Assembly: GCA_045126215.1 (NCBI GenBank)
Contig: JBGVOD010000054.1
Span: forward strand, 34,927-98,926
Reading direction: 5' to 3'
From: SVEL01 sp045126215
GTDB lineage: Bacteria; Bacillota; Clostridia; Lachnospirales; Lachnospiraceae
DNA: 64,000 nt
Numbering within the stretch: position 1 is the first letter of the stretch; each line of letters opens with the position of its first letter. Under the pieces are notes generated by a model. The model made no database searches, was not told where the DNA came from, and saw only the letters and a list, made by a program, of their open reading frames with translations. Below, one piece after another: positions 45,461-54,450 of the stretch. Position numbers and translations under genes: made by a program.

Positions 45461-46623
45461 GAAACCCATTATCAAAAGTAGTGGTTGATATTAAACCATC
45501 AGGTATAAGAAAGTTTTTTGATATTGTAAGCGAGATGAAGGATGCCATTTCGCTTGGTGTTGGAGAGCCGGATTTCGATACACCATGGCATGTCAGAGAG
45601 GAAGGAATATATTCTCTTGAGAAGGGAAAGACATTCTATACATCTAATGCCGGTCTCATGGAACTTCGAGAGGAGATATGTAAATATCTTAAAAGAAGAT
45701 TTAATCTTTCGTATAATCCAAAGGATGAAGTGTTTGTAACAGTTGGAGGTAGTGAAGCTATTGATGTTGCACTTCGTGCAATGGTTGATCCGGGAGATGA
45801 GGTTCTGATTCCTCAGCCAAGCTATGTGTCATATCTTCCATGTGTTAAACTTACATATGGTGTGCCTGTTCCAATTGAACTAAAGGAAGAAAATGACTTT
45901 AAGCTTACACCAGAAGAGCTTATTTCACACATAACAGATAAGACAAAGATACTTATTCTACCATTCCCAAACAACCCAACAGGAGCCATTCTCGAAAGAC
46001 CATTGCTTGAGGAAATAGCAAAGATTTGTGTGGAAAAGGATATTTTTGTAATATCGGATGAAATATATGCAGAGCTTTCATACAATGGAAGACATGTATC
46101 TATTGCAGAGATGCCAGGTATGAAAGAAAGAACAGTACTTATTAATGGATTTTCAAAGGCGTATGCAATGACAGGATGGAGACTTGGATATGCATGTGCG
46201 CCAAAGGAAATATTGCAGCAGATGTTGAAAATACATCAGTTTGCCATTATGTGTGGACCTACAACTAGTCAGTATGCAGCAGTTGAAGCATTAAGAAATG
46301 GTGATGAAGATGTAGAGGCGATGTGCAGATCATATAATCAGAGAAGAAGATATCTTGTAAACAGATTTAAAGAGATGGGGGTGGAATGCTTTGAACCATA
46401 TGGAGCCTTCTACATATTCCCAAGTATAAAGAAGTTTGGAATGACATCAGAAGAGTTTGCAACAAAGCTCTTGCAGGAAGAAAAGGTAGCGGTAGTACCG
46501 GGGACGGCATTTGGAGATTGTGGAGAAGGGTTCTTAAGAATATCTTATGCTTATTCACTGGATAATTTGAAAATAGCGCTGGAAAGATTTGAGAGATTTA
46601 TAAACAAATGTGAGAAGGTGTGA
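45457..46623 (+). CDS. Class I/II PLP aminotransferase
   Basis: 388 residues. Fold type I aminotransferase: the PLP Lys sits in INGFSKAYAMTGWRLGY, with FPNNPTGA and the distal Arg in FLRISYAYS. It resembles aspartate/aromatic aminotransferases of the AspC/PatA group. It is translationally coupled to the Lrp-type regulator and followed by trmL after 1 nt. Substrate cannot be fixed from sequence. Confidence 0.93.
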   Translation: MRNPLSKVVVDIKPSGIRKFFDIVSEMKDAISLGVGEPDFDTPWHVREEGIYSLEKGKTFYTSNAGLMELREEICKYLKRRFNLSYNPKDEVFVTVGGSEAIDVALRAMVDPGDEVLIPQPSYVSYLPCVKLTYGVPVPIELKEENDFKLTPEELISHITDKTKILILPFPNNPTGAILERPLLEEIAKICVEKDIFVISDEIYAELSYNGRHVSIAEMPGMKERTVLINGFSKAYAMTGWRLGYACAPKEILQQMLKIHQFAIMCGPTTSQYAAVEALRNGDEDVEAMCRSYNQRRRYLVNRFKEMGVECFEPYGAFYIFPSIKKFGMTSEEFATKLLQEEKVAVVPGTAFGDCGEGFLRISYAYSLDNLKIALERFERFINKCEKV

Positions 46624-46624
46624 T

Positions 46625-47119
46625 ATGTTAAATATAGTTTTACATGAGCCGGAGATACCGGCAAACACAGGTAATATTGGAAGGACGTGCTGTGCAACAG
46701 GGACAAGACTTCATCTTATTGGACCACTTGGATTTTCGTTAAGTGAAAAAGCACTTAAGAGAGCTGGTATGGATTACTGGGATAAGCTTGATGTCACAGT
46801 ATACGATGATTATGATGATTTCTGTAAAAAGAATCCGAATGCAAAAATCTATTATGCAACCACAAAGGCACCAAATGTTTATTCTGAGGCCAAATTTGAA
46901 TCAGACTGCTATATTATGTTTGGTAAGGAAAGTGGTGGAATTCCGGAGGATATACTTGTGGGACATCAGGACACCTGCATTAGAATACCTATGAATCCTG
47001 AGATAAGATCGCTTAATCTCTCTAATTCAGTTGCAATTGTATTATATGAGGCATTAAGACAAAATTCATTTGCTGGAATGGAATTAGAAGGACACTTAAG
47101 AAACTACGAGTGGAATTAG
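46625..47119 (+). CDS. trmL: tRNA (cytidine(34)-2'-O)-methyltransferase TrmL
   Basis: 164 residues, SPOUT knot methyltransferase. Motifs are NTGNIGRTC, GKESGGIPEDIL and IPMNPEIRSLNLSNSVAIVLYEALRQ. It methylates the wobble nucleotide of leucine tRNAs. ATG 46625 follows AGAAGGTG; the earlier frame from 46610 lies inside the aminotransferase. It is the last gene of the lrp-aminotransferase-trmL run. Confidence 0.95.
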   Translation: MLNIVLHEPEIPANTGNIGRTCCATGTRLHLIGPLGFSLSEKALKRAGMDYWDKLDVTVYDDYDDFCKKNPNAKIYYATTKAPNVYSEAKFESDCYIMFGKESGGIPEDILVGHQDTCIRIPMNPEIRSLNLSNSVAIVLYEALRQNSFAGMELEGHLRNYEWN

Positions 47120-47128
47120 TATGACATT

Positions 47129-47175
47129 AAAAAGCCAGAGAGGATTAGTAAAACTAATCCTACCTGGCTTTTTTT
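47129..47175. terminator. Bidirectional terminator shared by trmL and the sensor kinase
   Basis: AAAAAGCCAG and AGGATTAGT pair with ACTAATCCT and CTGGCTTTTT. The kinase gene on the other strand ends inside the hairpin at 47160. Confidence 0.92.
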
Positions 47176-48560
47176 AGTGAGAATGTAAATTCAGTTCCAA
47201 CACCCTCGGTACTTGTAACATTTATGTTTTCATTATGACTGGTAATAATCTCTTTTACAATTGAAAGACCAAGACCAGAGCCCTGTTTATCCTTACCTCT
47301 GGACTGGTCAGATTTGTAGAATCTATCCCAAATCTTATTAAGGTCTTTCTTTGGAATTCCGATACCCGTATCTTTAATGGATACAAAGACCGTTTCGTTT
47401 TTATCAAGAACACTTATATATATAGTTGAATTTTGGTTGCTGAACTTAATTGCGTTGTCAATTAAGTTATAAATAACCTGCTGAATCTTAATTTGATCTG
47501 CATTGACCATATAGGTTTTGGCACCAAAGGTTACATCCATTGTGATTTTCTTTTTCTGACACTGACCTTCAAAGGATGCAATAGTGTCACGTAAAATCTG
47601 TACCATATCAAAGTCTGTTAGATCAAGACCGCTTTCAATACTGTTCCAGGTATTAATTGTAAGAAGTGATGAAGTCAGCTTGTTGAGTCTTTCGGCCTCA
47701 GTAAGCACAATATTAAGATATTTCACATACATTTCAGGAGGAATAGTTCCATCAAGCATTGCCTCCAGATATCCCTTGATAGATGTAAGAGGTGATCTGA
47801 AATCGTGTGAACAGTTGGAAATAAACTTTCTTTGTTTATCATCAATATTTTTTATTTCCTCCGCCATATAATTAATGTTGGATGCCAAATCTCCAAGTTC
47901 GTCTTTGCTCTTTATTTTAAGACCATTATAGTCAAAGTTTCCTTTAGCATATTCCCTTGAAGCTTTGTTGATTTTTTTAATCGGGAAATATACACATATT
48001 GTAAATATTATCAGGATAATAAATGATAGTACAACAAGACCTATGGCTACAATATATATAAGATTCATTATAGATACTGTTTCTGATTCTACCAGTGATA
48101 CAGGATAATGAACCATAACATAGCCGTATACCGCATAGTTGTATACAACCGGAGAAGCAGCACTGACATAGTCACTGCTAAATATCCTGTTTAGATCACC
48201 AACAGCATAGTATTGGTCTTTGAAATAATCTGAAATATTATTAACTTGGGTGGTTGAAACATAATCCTGCGTACTTGTTATGAGTTTACCATTTTCATCT
48301 GTAATCCAGATAATAGTATTAGTAGTGTATGCAATATTAGTAAGCTCATTTACAAATTCATATGAACCATCAGATACCTGATGATGATATTTTCCGTATC
48401 TACTTGCGAGAGAATATGCCTCTTTGTACACTTCATTTCCTCGCTTTTCCAAAATATTATCATAGACTAGTGGTTGAACAATATAAAATATTGCTGCAAT
48501 AAGTATTGTAAGTAATGCAAGATAGCCTATTAGAAATTTTGTATAAATCGTATTTTTCAT
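47160..48560 (-). CDS. Membrane sensor histidine kinase
   Basis: 466 residues. Two spans (about 8-28 and 168-192) flank an outside sensor domain of 140 residues. HAMP follows, then HisKA with SNCSHDFRSPLTSIKGY and HATPase with NLIDNAIKFS, DTGIGIPKKD and GSGLGLSIVKEI. It is 15 nt after its response regulator, so the two form a pair. The outside domain matches no ligand I can name. The stop codon lies in the shared terminator, leaving almost no 3' untranslated region. Confidence 0.95.
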   Translation of the reverse strand: MKNTIYTKFLIGYLALLTILIAAIFYIVQPLVYDNILEKRGNEVYKEAYSLASRYGKYHHQVSDGSYEFVNELTNIAYTTNTIIWITDENGKLITSTQDYVSTTQVNNISDYFKDQYYAVGDLNRIFSSDYVSAASPVVYNYAVYGYVMVHYPVSLVESETVSIMNLIYIVAIGLVVLSFIILIIFTICVYFPIKKINKASREYAKGNFDYNGLKIKSKDELGDLASNINYMAEEIKNIDDKQRKFISNCSHDFRSPLTSIKGYLEAMLDGTIPPEMYVKYLNIVLTEAERLNKLTSSLLTINTWNSIESGLDLTDFDMVQILRDTIASFEGQCQKKKITMDVTFGAKTYMVNADQIKIQQVIYNLIDNAIKFSNQNSTIYISVLDKNETVFVSIKDTGIGIPKKDLNKIWDRFYKSDQSRGKDKQGSGLGLSIVKEIITSHNENINVTSTEGVGTEFTFSLKKAR

Positions 48561-48575
48561 AGGAATCTCCTGTCA

Positions 48576-49286
48576 TTATAAAGTTTCAAATTTGTATCCA
48601 ATGCCCCACACAGATGCAAGGGACCAGCTGTCGTGGTCACCAAGCTTTTCACGGAGCCTTTTTATGTGTACATCTACTGTTCTTGTATCACCGATATATT
48701 CATATCCCCAGATGTTATCTAAAAGCTGTTCTCTTGTAAACACTTGATTTGGAGAGGATGCTAGGAAAAATAAAAGTTCTATTTCCTTTGGTGGCATTTT
48801 AAGTGCTACACCATTTAGTGTAACTGAATAATTAGTTTTGTTAATGATTAAGTCCGGATATTCTACAATAGCAGCCTTTGGAGATTCTGCCACTGGGGTA
48901 TCTGCAGTAGCTTGAGGGACTGAACGTCTAAGAACAGCCTTAACTCTGGCAACAAGCTCCTTTGAGTCAAATGGTTTAATCATATAGTCATCCGCACCTA
49001 GCTCCAGACCAAGAACTTTATCGAATATTTCGCCTTTAGCCGAAAGCATAATAATAGGGGTATTATACTCTTTTCTTACCTCGCGGCATACTTGATATCC
49101 ATCAATGCCCGGAAGCATTAAGTCTAAAAGAATAAGGTTTGGACCAAAAGATTTAACAGCTTCAAGTGCTGATTCACCGTCTTCAACACATAATACCTCA
49201 AAGCATTCCTTTGTAAGGTATAAGCTTATTAGTTCTGAAATATTTGTGTCATCGTCAACGACTAGAATTTTTTGTTTTGAAATCAT
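48576..49286 (-). CDS. OmpR-family response regulator
   Basis: 236 residues. Receiver with the acidic pair VDDD, phosphoacceptor Asp in ILLDLMLPG and KPF. An unusual Ala/Pro-rich linker (about 122-138) leads to a winged helix with RTVDVHIKRLREKLG. It is the partner of the downstream sensor kinase and lies 22 nt after mutS2. The target genes are not evident; PhoP identity cannot be claimed on sequence alone. Confidence 0.95.
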   Translation of the reverse strand: MISKQKILVVDDDTNISELISLYLTKECFEVLCVEDGESALEAVKSFGPNLILLDLMLPGIDGYQVCREVRKEYNTPIIMLSAKGEIFDKVLGLELGADDYMIKPFDSKELVARVKAVLRRSVPQATADTPVAESPKAAIVEYPDLIINKTNYSVTLNGVALKMPPKEIELLFFLASSPNQVFTREQLLDNIWGYEYIGDTRTVDVHIKRLREKLGDHDSWSLASVWGIGYKFETL

Positions 49287-49308
49287 AATATTCTCCCTTT
49301 GTTAGTTA

Positions 49309-51681
49309 CTATTTGAATTCTACAATAGTTACTCCTGTATCGCCTTCGCCGAATACACCAAGACGAAAGTCTTTTACAATTTTGAGGCGTTTTAAGTGGG
49401 CGTGTACAGCATTCTTTAACGCACCTGTACCGCGGCCGTGAACGACTCTTACACTGTTTAGATGAGCAAGATATGCATCATCTAAGTATTTATCTAAAAC
49501 AGAAACGGCTTCATCTGTGGTCATACCGATAAGATTAATTTCTGAAGAAATATTCTTGGATTTGTCCATCTTGATTTTGCCTTTGTTTGTTTTGACCATA
49601 TTTGTGCCTGCTACAACAGGTTCATCTATAATCTCAAGGTCTTTAATATTGACCTGAGACCTCATAATGCCCATCTGCACGAAAAGATCACCTTTAGCAT
49701 TTGGAAGAGAGGCTACAGTACCCTTGAGATTTAATGTTAAGACCTTGACATATGTTCCGAGGGTAAAGTCTTTTGGAGAATGATTTTTAGATGGAACCTT
49801 GTTGTTTTTTAGTACAAGCTTCTTTTCTGTATCTGTCATTTTACCTCGAAGTTTGCTTCGGCTGTTTTCAAGAGCTTTTACATTACCTTCGTTTTTCAAC
49901 CTTGTCATATCTTTTATTGTCTCATCTGCAATTTGCTTGGCATCTTGCAAAATTGACATTGCTTCCTCGTTTGCTTTCCTTAAAATGCTTTCACGTGTGT
50001 CATCAAGACTTTCAGATTTCTTCGTAAGTGCATCTTTAAGTTTGGCAATTTCTTCCTTGCATGCAGATATCTCGGCCTGCTCCTTTTCAATCTGGGCTTT
50101 ACTCTGTTCAAGGTCTGTAATAACATCCTCAAAGGAGATGCTTCTGTCATCCAGTCTCGACTTTGCGTCATCTATAATGAATTCAGGAATACCAAGTTTC
50201 TTTGAAATGGCAAAGGCATTACTTTTGCCAGGAATTCCTATTAAGAGGCGGTATGTTGGACTAAGTGTCTCAACTGAAAATTCAAAAGAACCATTCTCAA
50301 TTCCATCCGTAGACAATGCAAAGAGCTTAAGCTCACTATAATGCGTAGTGGTCATTGAACGAATATTTAGATTATGCAAAAATGTAAGTATACTTATGGC
50401 AAGCGCAGCACCTTCTACAGGATCTGTGCCTGCACATATTTCATCAAACAAGACAAGTGAGTCAGAATCAGCGTTATTTAATATATTTACAATATTTGTC
50501 ATATGAGATGAAAATGTACTTAAATTCTGCTCAATGCTTTGCTCATCACCGATATCGGCATATATTTCTTTGAATATTCCAAGAGATGAACCTTCATCAG
50601 CGGGAATATGCAGTCCTGACTGACCCATCAATGATAATAAACCAATCGTCTTAAGAGAGACTGTTTTTCCACCAGTATTTGGACCTGTGATGATAAGAGT
50701 GTTGTAGTCTTTTCCTAAAGGAATATTGGTAGGTACAACACGCTTTGCATCAAGAAGTGGATGTCTGGCACACTTTAAGTTGATGATTCTGTCAGTATTA
50801 AATACCGGTTCACTACATTTCATGGATTTTGAAAACGCAGCTCTGGCAAATATATAGTCAAGAGTGTTTAACTCGTCAAAATCTCTTCTTATATCTACGA
50901 TATTCTCATAGACCTGTGCACTAAGGGATGCAAGGATGTTTTCTATTTCATCCTGTTCTTTAATAGCAAGCTCCTTAAGTTCATTATTTAAATTTACTAC
51001 ACTTGCAGGTTCTATAAACAATGTAGAGCCTGTTGAGGACTGGTCATGAACCATACCCTGAATCATAGACTTGCTATCTGCCTTGACGGGGAGGCAATAT
51101 CTTCCATTACGCATAGTAATGATACCATCCTGAAGATATATTCTCTTTGTGTTAAGCAAGGAGGTAAGTTCTTTGTGAATCCGGTCATTTGTATTTTTGA
51201 TACTTCTTCTAATAGAACTTAGGGCAGGACTTGCATCATCGGCTATTTCTTCTTCTGATATAATGCATCTCTTGATTTCGTTATTTAATGGAGATAGAGG
51301 TGAAAGAAGCAGAAAATGTTCACTTAACGAATCAGATTGTTCTTCTTCAATGTCTTCTCCTTTTGAATATGATTTAATCCTAAGAGCAACATTAAGAACA
51401 GAACTTATGTCCAAAAGCTCCTTTGCAGATGCAGTTCCTGCTACTTCAAGTCTCTTAAGAGTAGGTCTGATATCACGATTTCCTGAAAATGATACAGAGC
51501 CATTATGCCATAATCTGCTAAGTGCATCAGATGTTTCAGTTTGAAGTTTTTTTATTTCTTGAATGTCATCATGTGGTAATGTATTTCTACAGAGCTCTTT
51601 GCCTACAGGGGATGTGGCAAATTCTGTCAACATTTCAATTACTTTGGTGAATTCCAGAGTATTAAGTACTTTTTTATTCAT
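49309..51681 (-). CDS. mutS2: Endonuclease MutS2 (RqcU)
   Basis: 790 residues. Helical clamp region, ATPase with Walker A ITGPNTGGKTVSLKT, Walker B LVLFDEICAGTDP and THYSELK, a coiled-coil region (about 515-635), a KOW-like segment and a C-terminal Smr nuclease domain (VRVVHGRGTGAL). It acts on collided ribosomes and is proposed to curb recombination. AGGAG precedes the ATG. It is first in a mutS2-regulator-kinase run. Confidence 0.96.
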   Translation of the reverse strand: MNKKVLNTLEFTKVIEMLTEFATSPVGKELCRNTLPHDDIQEIKKLQTETSDALSRLWHNGSVSFSGNRDIRPTLKRLEVAGTASAKELLDISSVLNVALRIKSYSKGEDIEEEQSDSLSEHFLLLSPLSPLNNEIKRCIISEEEIADDASPALSSIRRSIKNTNDRIHKELTSLLNTKRIYLQDGIITMRNGRYCLPVKADSKSMIQGMVHDQSSTGSTLFIEPASVVNLNNELKELAIKEQDEIENILASLSAQVYENIVDIRRDFDELNTLDYIFARAAFSKSMKCSEPVFNTDRIINLKCARHPLLDAKRVVPTNIPLGKDYNTLIITGPNTGGKTVSLKTIGLLSLMGQSGLHIPADEGSSLGIFKEIYADIGDEQSIEQNLSTFSSHMTNIVNILNNADSDSLVLFDEICAGTDPVEGAALAISILTFLHNLNIRSMTTTHYSELKLFALSTDGIENGSFEFSVETLSPTYRLLIGIPGKSNAFAISKKLGIPEFIIDDAKSRLDDRSISFEDVITDLEQSKAQIEKEQAEISACKEEIAKLKDALTKKSESLDDTRESILRKANEEAMSILQDAKQIADETIKDMTRLKNEGNVKALENSRSKLRGKMTDTEKKLVLKNNKVPSKNHSPKDFTLGTYVKVLTLNLKGTVASLPNAKGDLFVQMGIMRSQVNIKDLEIIDEPVVAGTNMVKTNKGKIKMDKSKNISSEINLIGMTTDEAVSVLDKYLDDAYLAHLNSVRVVHGRGTGALKNAVHAHLKRLKIVKDFRLGVFGEGDTGVTIVEFK

Positions 51682-51700
51682 TAAAAATACTCCTATCTAT

Positions 51701-51751
51701 TTGCAAATAATACTAAAGTACATTATAATATACAGTACTATGAAAAAGCAA
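51701..51751. promoter_or_regulatory. Overlapping divergent promoters
   Basis: On the plus strand TTGCAA (51701), 17 nt, TATAAT (51724). On the minus strand TTGCTT (51751-51746), 18 nt, TATAAT (51727-51722). The two -10 boxes share bases, so the promoters should exclude each other. A short frame (51740, 27 codons) has no ribosome binding site. Confidence 0.55.
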
Positions 51752-51844
51752 GCACGCAGAAACAGTGCTTTAGAAAAGGTAGTTACTGTTCAAATCATAA
51801 ATGTAATTGTTTTATGGTTTTGAAGGTAATAAAGGTAAATAACA

Positions 51845-53263
51845 TTGAGCGAAAAGTCAGAAGATTATAATAACAATATTTCAGATAAAAGCAGAGAGAA
51901 AAGTGCTAAGAGTAAACCTGGTAATGAAAGCTACAAAACTGAAGAATATGAGTTTGTAAAAGAGACTATTATTGACAAAAAAAAGGAATTAAAAAATAGT
52001 GTATATAAGATTCTTCTTGATTTACTCTGCATAATTATAGTATGTGTAGCAACTTGTTTTATATACTTTAGGTTCTTTGACAAGAACAATATAGGCAAAA
52101 AGGAAAATATTACAAGTGAAACAGAGGCTACAACAAAAGAGGTTGAAACTACAAGGGATTCTGAAACAAAAGTACCGGAGGATAAAGAAGAAACGCTTGA
52201 AAAAACAATCTTGTCATATATGATAGTTCTAAAGAACTATAACGAGACACATGCGTCTCCGTTTGCCGGACAAGAGGAAACTTCAAGGGATAGGGAAGAT
52301 ATCTCAGAGTATAATGAAGAAAATTCTCCAGAATATGAAGAAACTATAGAGCATAGTGAGGGAGAAACTTCAGATTACAATGAAGAAGAATATACAGCCA
52401 CTATATCAGAAAGTAGTCTTAATAAATATATTGGAGTAGTGATATATAAAGATACAAATGTTATTATTGCAGCAAATTCAAATGATGTAGACGAGAGTAA
52501 TCAGATATATGCAGAGGTATATACAGGTACACAGATAAAGGAAGTTCCTGTAAGAGTGCTAATGACAGAGGAAGAGATGGGTATTACATTCCTTTGTATA
52601 GATAGCAGAGACCTTAACAGTATGATACTTAGTAATATATCTGCTGCTAAGATTGCCCAGAATGTTGAGTTTGAGATGGGCGCAGATTGTATATACAGTG
52701 GATATGTCAAGGAGGCAGGTATTACAATCTCACATGGAAATGTTTTGAGTGAGGGTGATATTTCCCGTATAGAAGACATAGAATATTGCAAGTATGTTGC
52801 GAATGTTAATATTTCAAATGCACATAATGGATACATATTCTCAATGGATGGAAAGCTTGCCGGAATATGTTCAAGTGTGGAAGCAAATATCAGTACAGTA
52901 GTGTTTGTGGATATATCTGCTTTTAAGTCTATGGTACAGAATATTGCAACATATGGTTATACAACATATATTGGTATAGTGGGTCAGAAGGTAGATTATG
53001 AACTTGAGATGCTTGTTGGTAAAGATTTGCCAGATGGTGTATTTGTCACAAACGTTGCTTTTGGTTCACCAGCATACTATGCCGGAATCGGTGTAGGCGA
53101 CATCATATACAATGTTGATGGTAATACAATCACTGATATGAGTGATATTAGAGGAATAATTGACAGGTATAAGCTTGGCGATGTCATGCCGGTAGAGATA
53201 CACCGCTATATGGGAAACAGATTTAATACATACAGAGTAAATGTTCAGCTGGGCAAGAGATAG
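51845..53263 (+). CDS. HtrA-like pseudoprotease with PDZ domain
   Basis: 472 residues, TTG start 10 nt after AAAGGT. A charged cytoplasmic N terminus, one span (about 55-77), a Thr/Glu linker, a trypsin-like fold and a C-terminal PDZ (about 380-470, DGVFVTNVAFGSPAYYAGIGVGD). The His strand reads IIAANSNDV where HtrA has ILTNxHV, the Asp strand reads MGITFLCID, and the Ser loop reads SNAHNGYIF where GNSGGPL is expected. His and Ser are therefore missing. It is probably a non-catalytic sensor or adaptor outside the membrane. Confidence 0.82.
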   Translation: MSEKSEDYNNNISDKSREKSAKSKPGNESYKTEEYEFVKETIIDKKKELKNSVYKILLDLLCIIIVCVATCFIYFRFFDKNNIGKKENITSETEATTKEVETTRDSETKVPEDKEETLEKTILSYMIVLKNYNETHASPFAGQEETSRDREDISEYNEENSPEYEETIEHSEGETSDYNEEEYTATISESSLNKYIGVVIYKDTNVIIAANSNDVDESNQIYAEVYTGTQIKEVPVRVLMTEEEMGITFLCIDSRDLNSMILSNISAAKIAQNVEFEMGADCIYSGYVKEAGITISHGNVLSEGDISRIEDIEYCKYVANVNISNAHNGYIFSMDGKLAGICSSVEANISTVVFVDISAFKSMVQNIATYGYTTYIGIVGQKVDYELEMLVGKDLPDGVFVTNVAFGSPAYYAGIGVGDIIYNVDGNTITDMSDIRGIIDRYKLGDVMPVEIHRYMGNRFNTYRVNVQLGKR

Positions 53264-53285
53264 TAGGAATAATATACAAATTAGA

Positions 53286-53332
53286 TATAAGGATATATTA
53301 AGGATATAAATCTAAAGATATAAATTAAAAGC
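53286..53332 (+). repeat. Short degenerate repeats before yhaM
   Basis: AGATATAA-type units recur four times at intervals of 11-17 nt. AT-rich; no function is seen. Confidence 0.35.
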
Positions 53333-53386
53333 TTTAGACTAAATATAACAATAAGTAAGATATATATGTAATAGAGAGGAATAGAC

Positions 53387-54334
53387 ATGAAATATATTGA
53401 ATCATTCAGAGAAGGCGAAAAGGTATCGGATATTTATTTTTGTAAGCAGAAGACATCTGCTGTTACAAAGAATGGTAAGCCATATGATTCTGTAATATTA
53501 CAGGATAAAACAGGAACAGTTGATGCAAAAATATGGGATCCTAATTCAGTAGGGATTGATGAATTTGATGCGGGAGATTATGTAGATGTAGTAGGCGATA
53601 TAACACAATTCAATGGTGTGATTCAGTTGAATGTGAAACGTGTAAGAAAAGTAGATGAGGGAGAGTATGATCAGAGTGAATATCTTCCTACATCTGACAA
53701 AGATATTGATGAGATGTATAAGGAGCTTTTAAATATTATTGGCAGCATTAAGAATCCTTATCTTAACAAACTTTTGAATAAGTTCTTCTCAGATGATGAA
53801 TTTGCAAAGAGGTTTAAAAATCATTCTGCAGCCAAGAGTGTACACCACAGCTTTATTGGAGGACTTCTTGAACATACATTATCAGTAACAAAGCTGTGTG
53901 ACAGTTATACGGTATTGTATCCTCTTCTTAATAGAGACCTTTTGCTTTCAGCTGCTATTTTCCATGATATCGGAAAGCTTGATGAAATATCACCATATCC
54001 AATCAATGATTATACTGATGAGGGTCAGTTACTGGGTCATATTGTAATAGGGTATCAAAAGGTGAGTGCGGCAATTGAAACAATTGATGGTTTTCCAAAG
54101 AAGCTTGGCGATGAGCTTAAGCATTGTATTCTTGCACATCATGGAGAGCTTGAATATGGTTCACCAAAAAAACCAGCCATTATTGAAGCTGTTGCTCTGA
54201 ATTTTGCTGATAATACAGATGCAAAGCTTGAGACGATGAAAGAAATCCTTACTACAGCGCAGCCGGCGGGAAATTCAGAATGGCTTGGATACAATAGATT
54301 TATGGAGTCAAATATTAAAAAAACTAGTGTATAG
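53387..54334 (+). CDS. yhaM: 3'-5' exoribonuclease YhaM
   Basis: 315 residues. An OB-fold nucleic-acid domain (about 1-105, with LQDKTGTVDAKIWD) is followed by an HD domain with HHSFIGGLLEHT, FHDIGKLDE and HHGELEYGSPKKP. It trims short 3' ends of RNA. Length matches the family. AGAGAGG precedes the ATG. It is monocistronic in appearance; rlmD follows after 116 nt. Confidence 0.92.
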   Translation: MKYIESFREGEKVSDIYFCKQKTSAVTKNGKPYDSVILQDKTGTVDAKIWDPNSVGIDEFDAGDYVDVVGDITQFNGVIQLNVKRVRKVDEGEYDQSEYLPTSDKDIDEMYKELLNIIGSIKNPYLNKLLNKFFSDDEFAKRFKNHSAAKSVHHSFIGGLLEHTLSVTKLCDSYTVLYPLLNRDLLLSAAIFHDIGKLDEISPYPINDYTDEGQLLGHIVIGYQKVSAAIETIDGFPKKLGDELKHCILAHHGELEYGSPKKPAIIEAVALNFADNTDAKLETMKEILTTAQPAGNSEWLGYNRFMESNIKKTSV

Positions 54335-54450
54335 TTTGACGAAGAATGGTAATGAGATGAATGAAAAAATTAACTTAAAATAATGCATTCATATTAGAAA
54401 AAACTGTGTCATGGAAATAGTACATAAAAGATTTTGTTGAGGAAAATATA

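Noticed and set aside
47160..49286. Naming the two-component pair PhoPR because an alkaline phosphatase is in the window
   Set aside because: The genes are 10 kb apart, in a mutS2 operon, and no sensor feature specific to PhoR can be seen.
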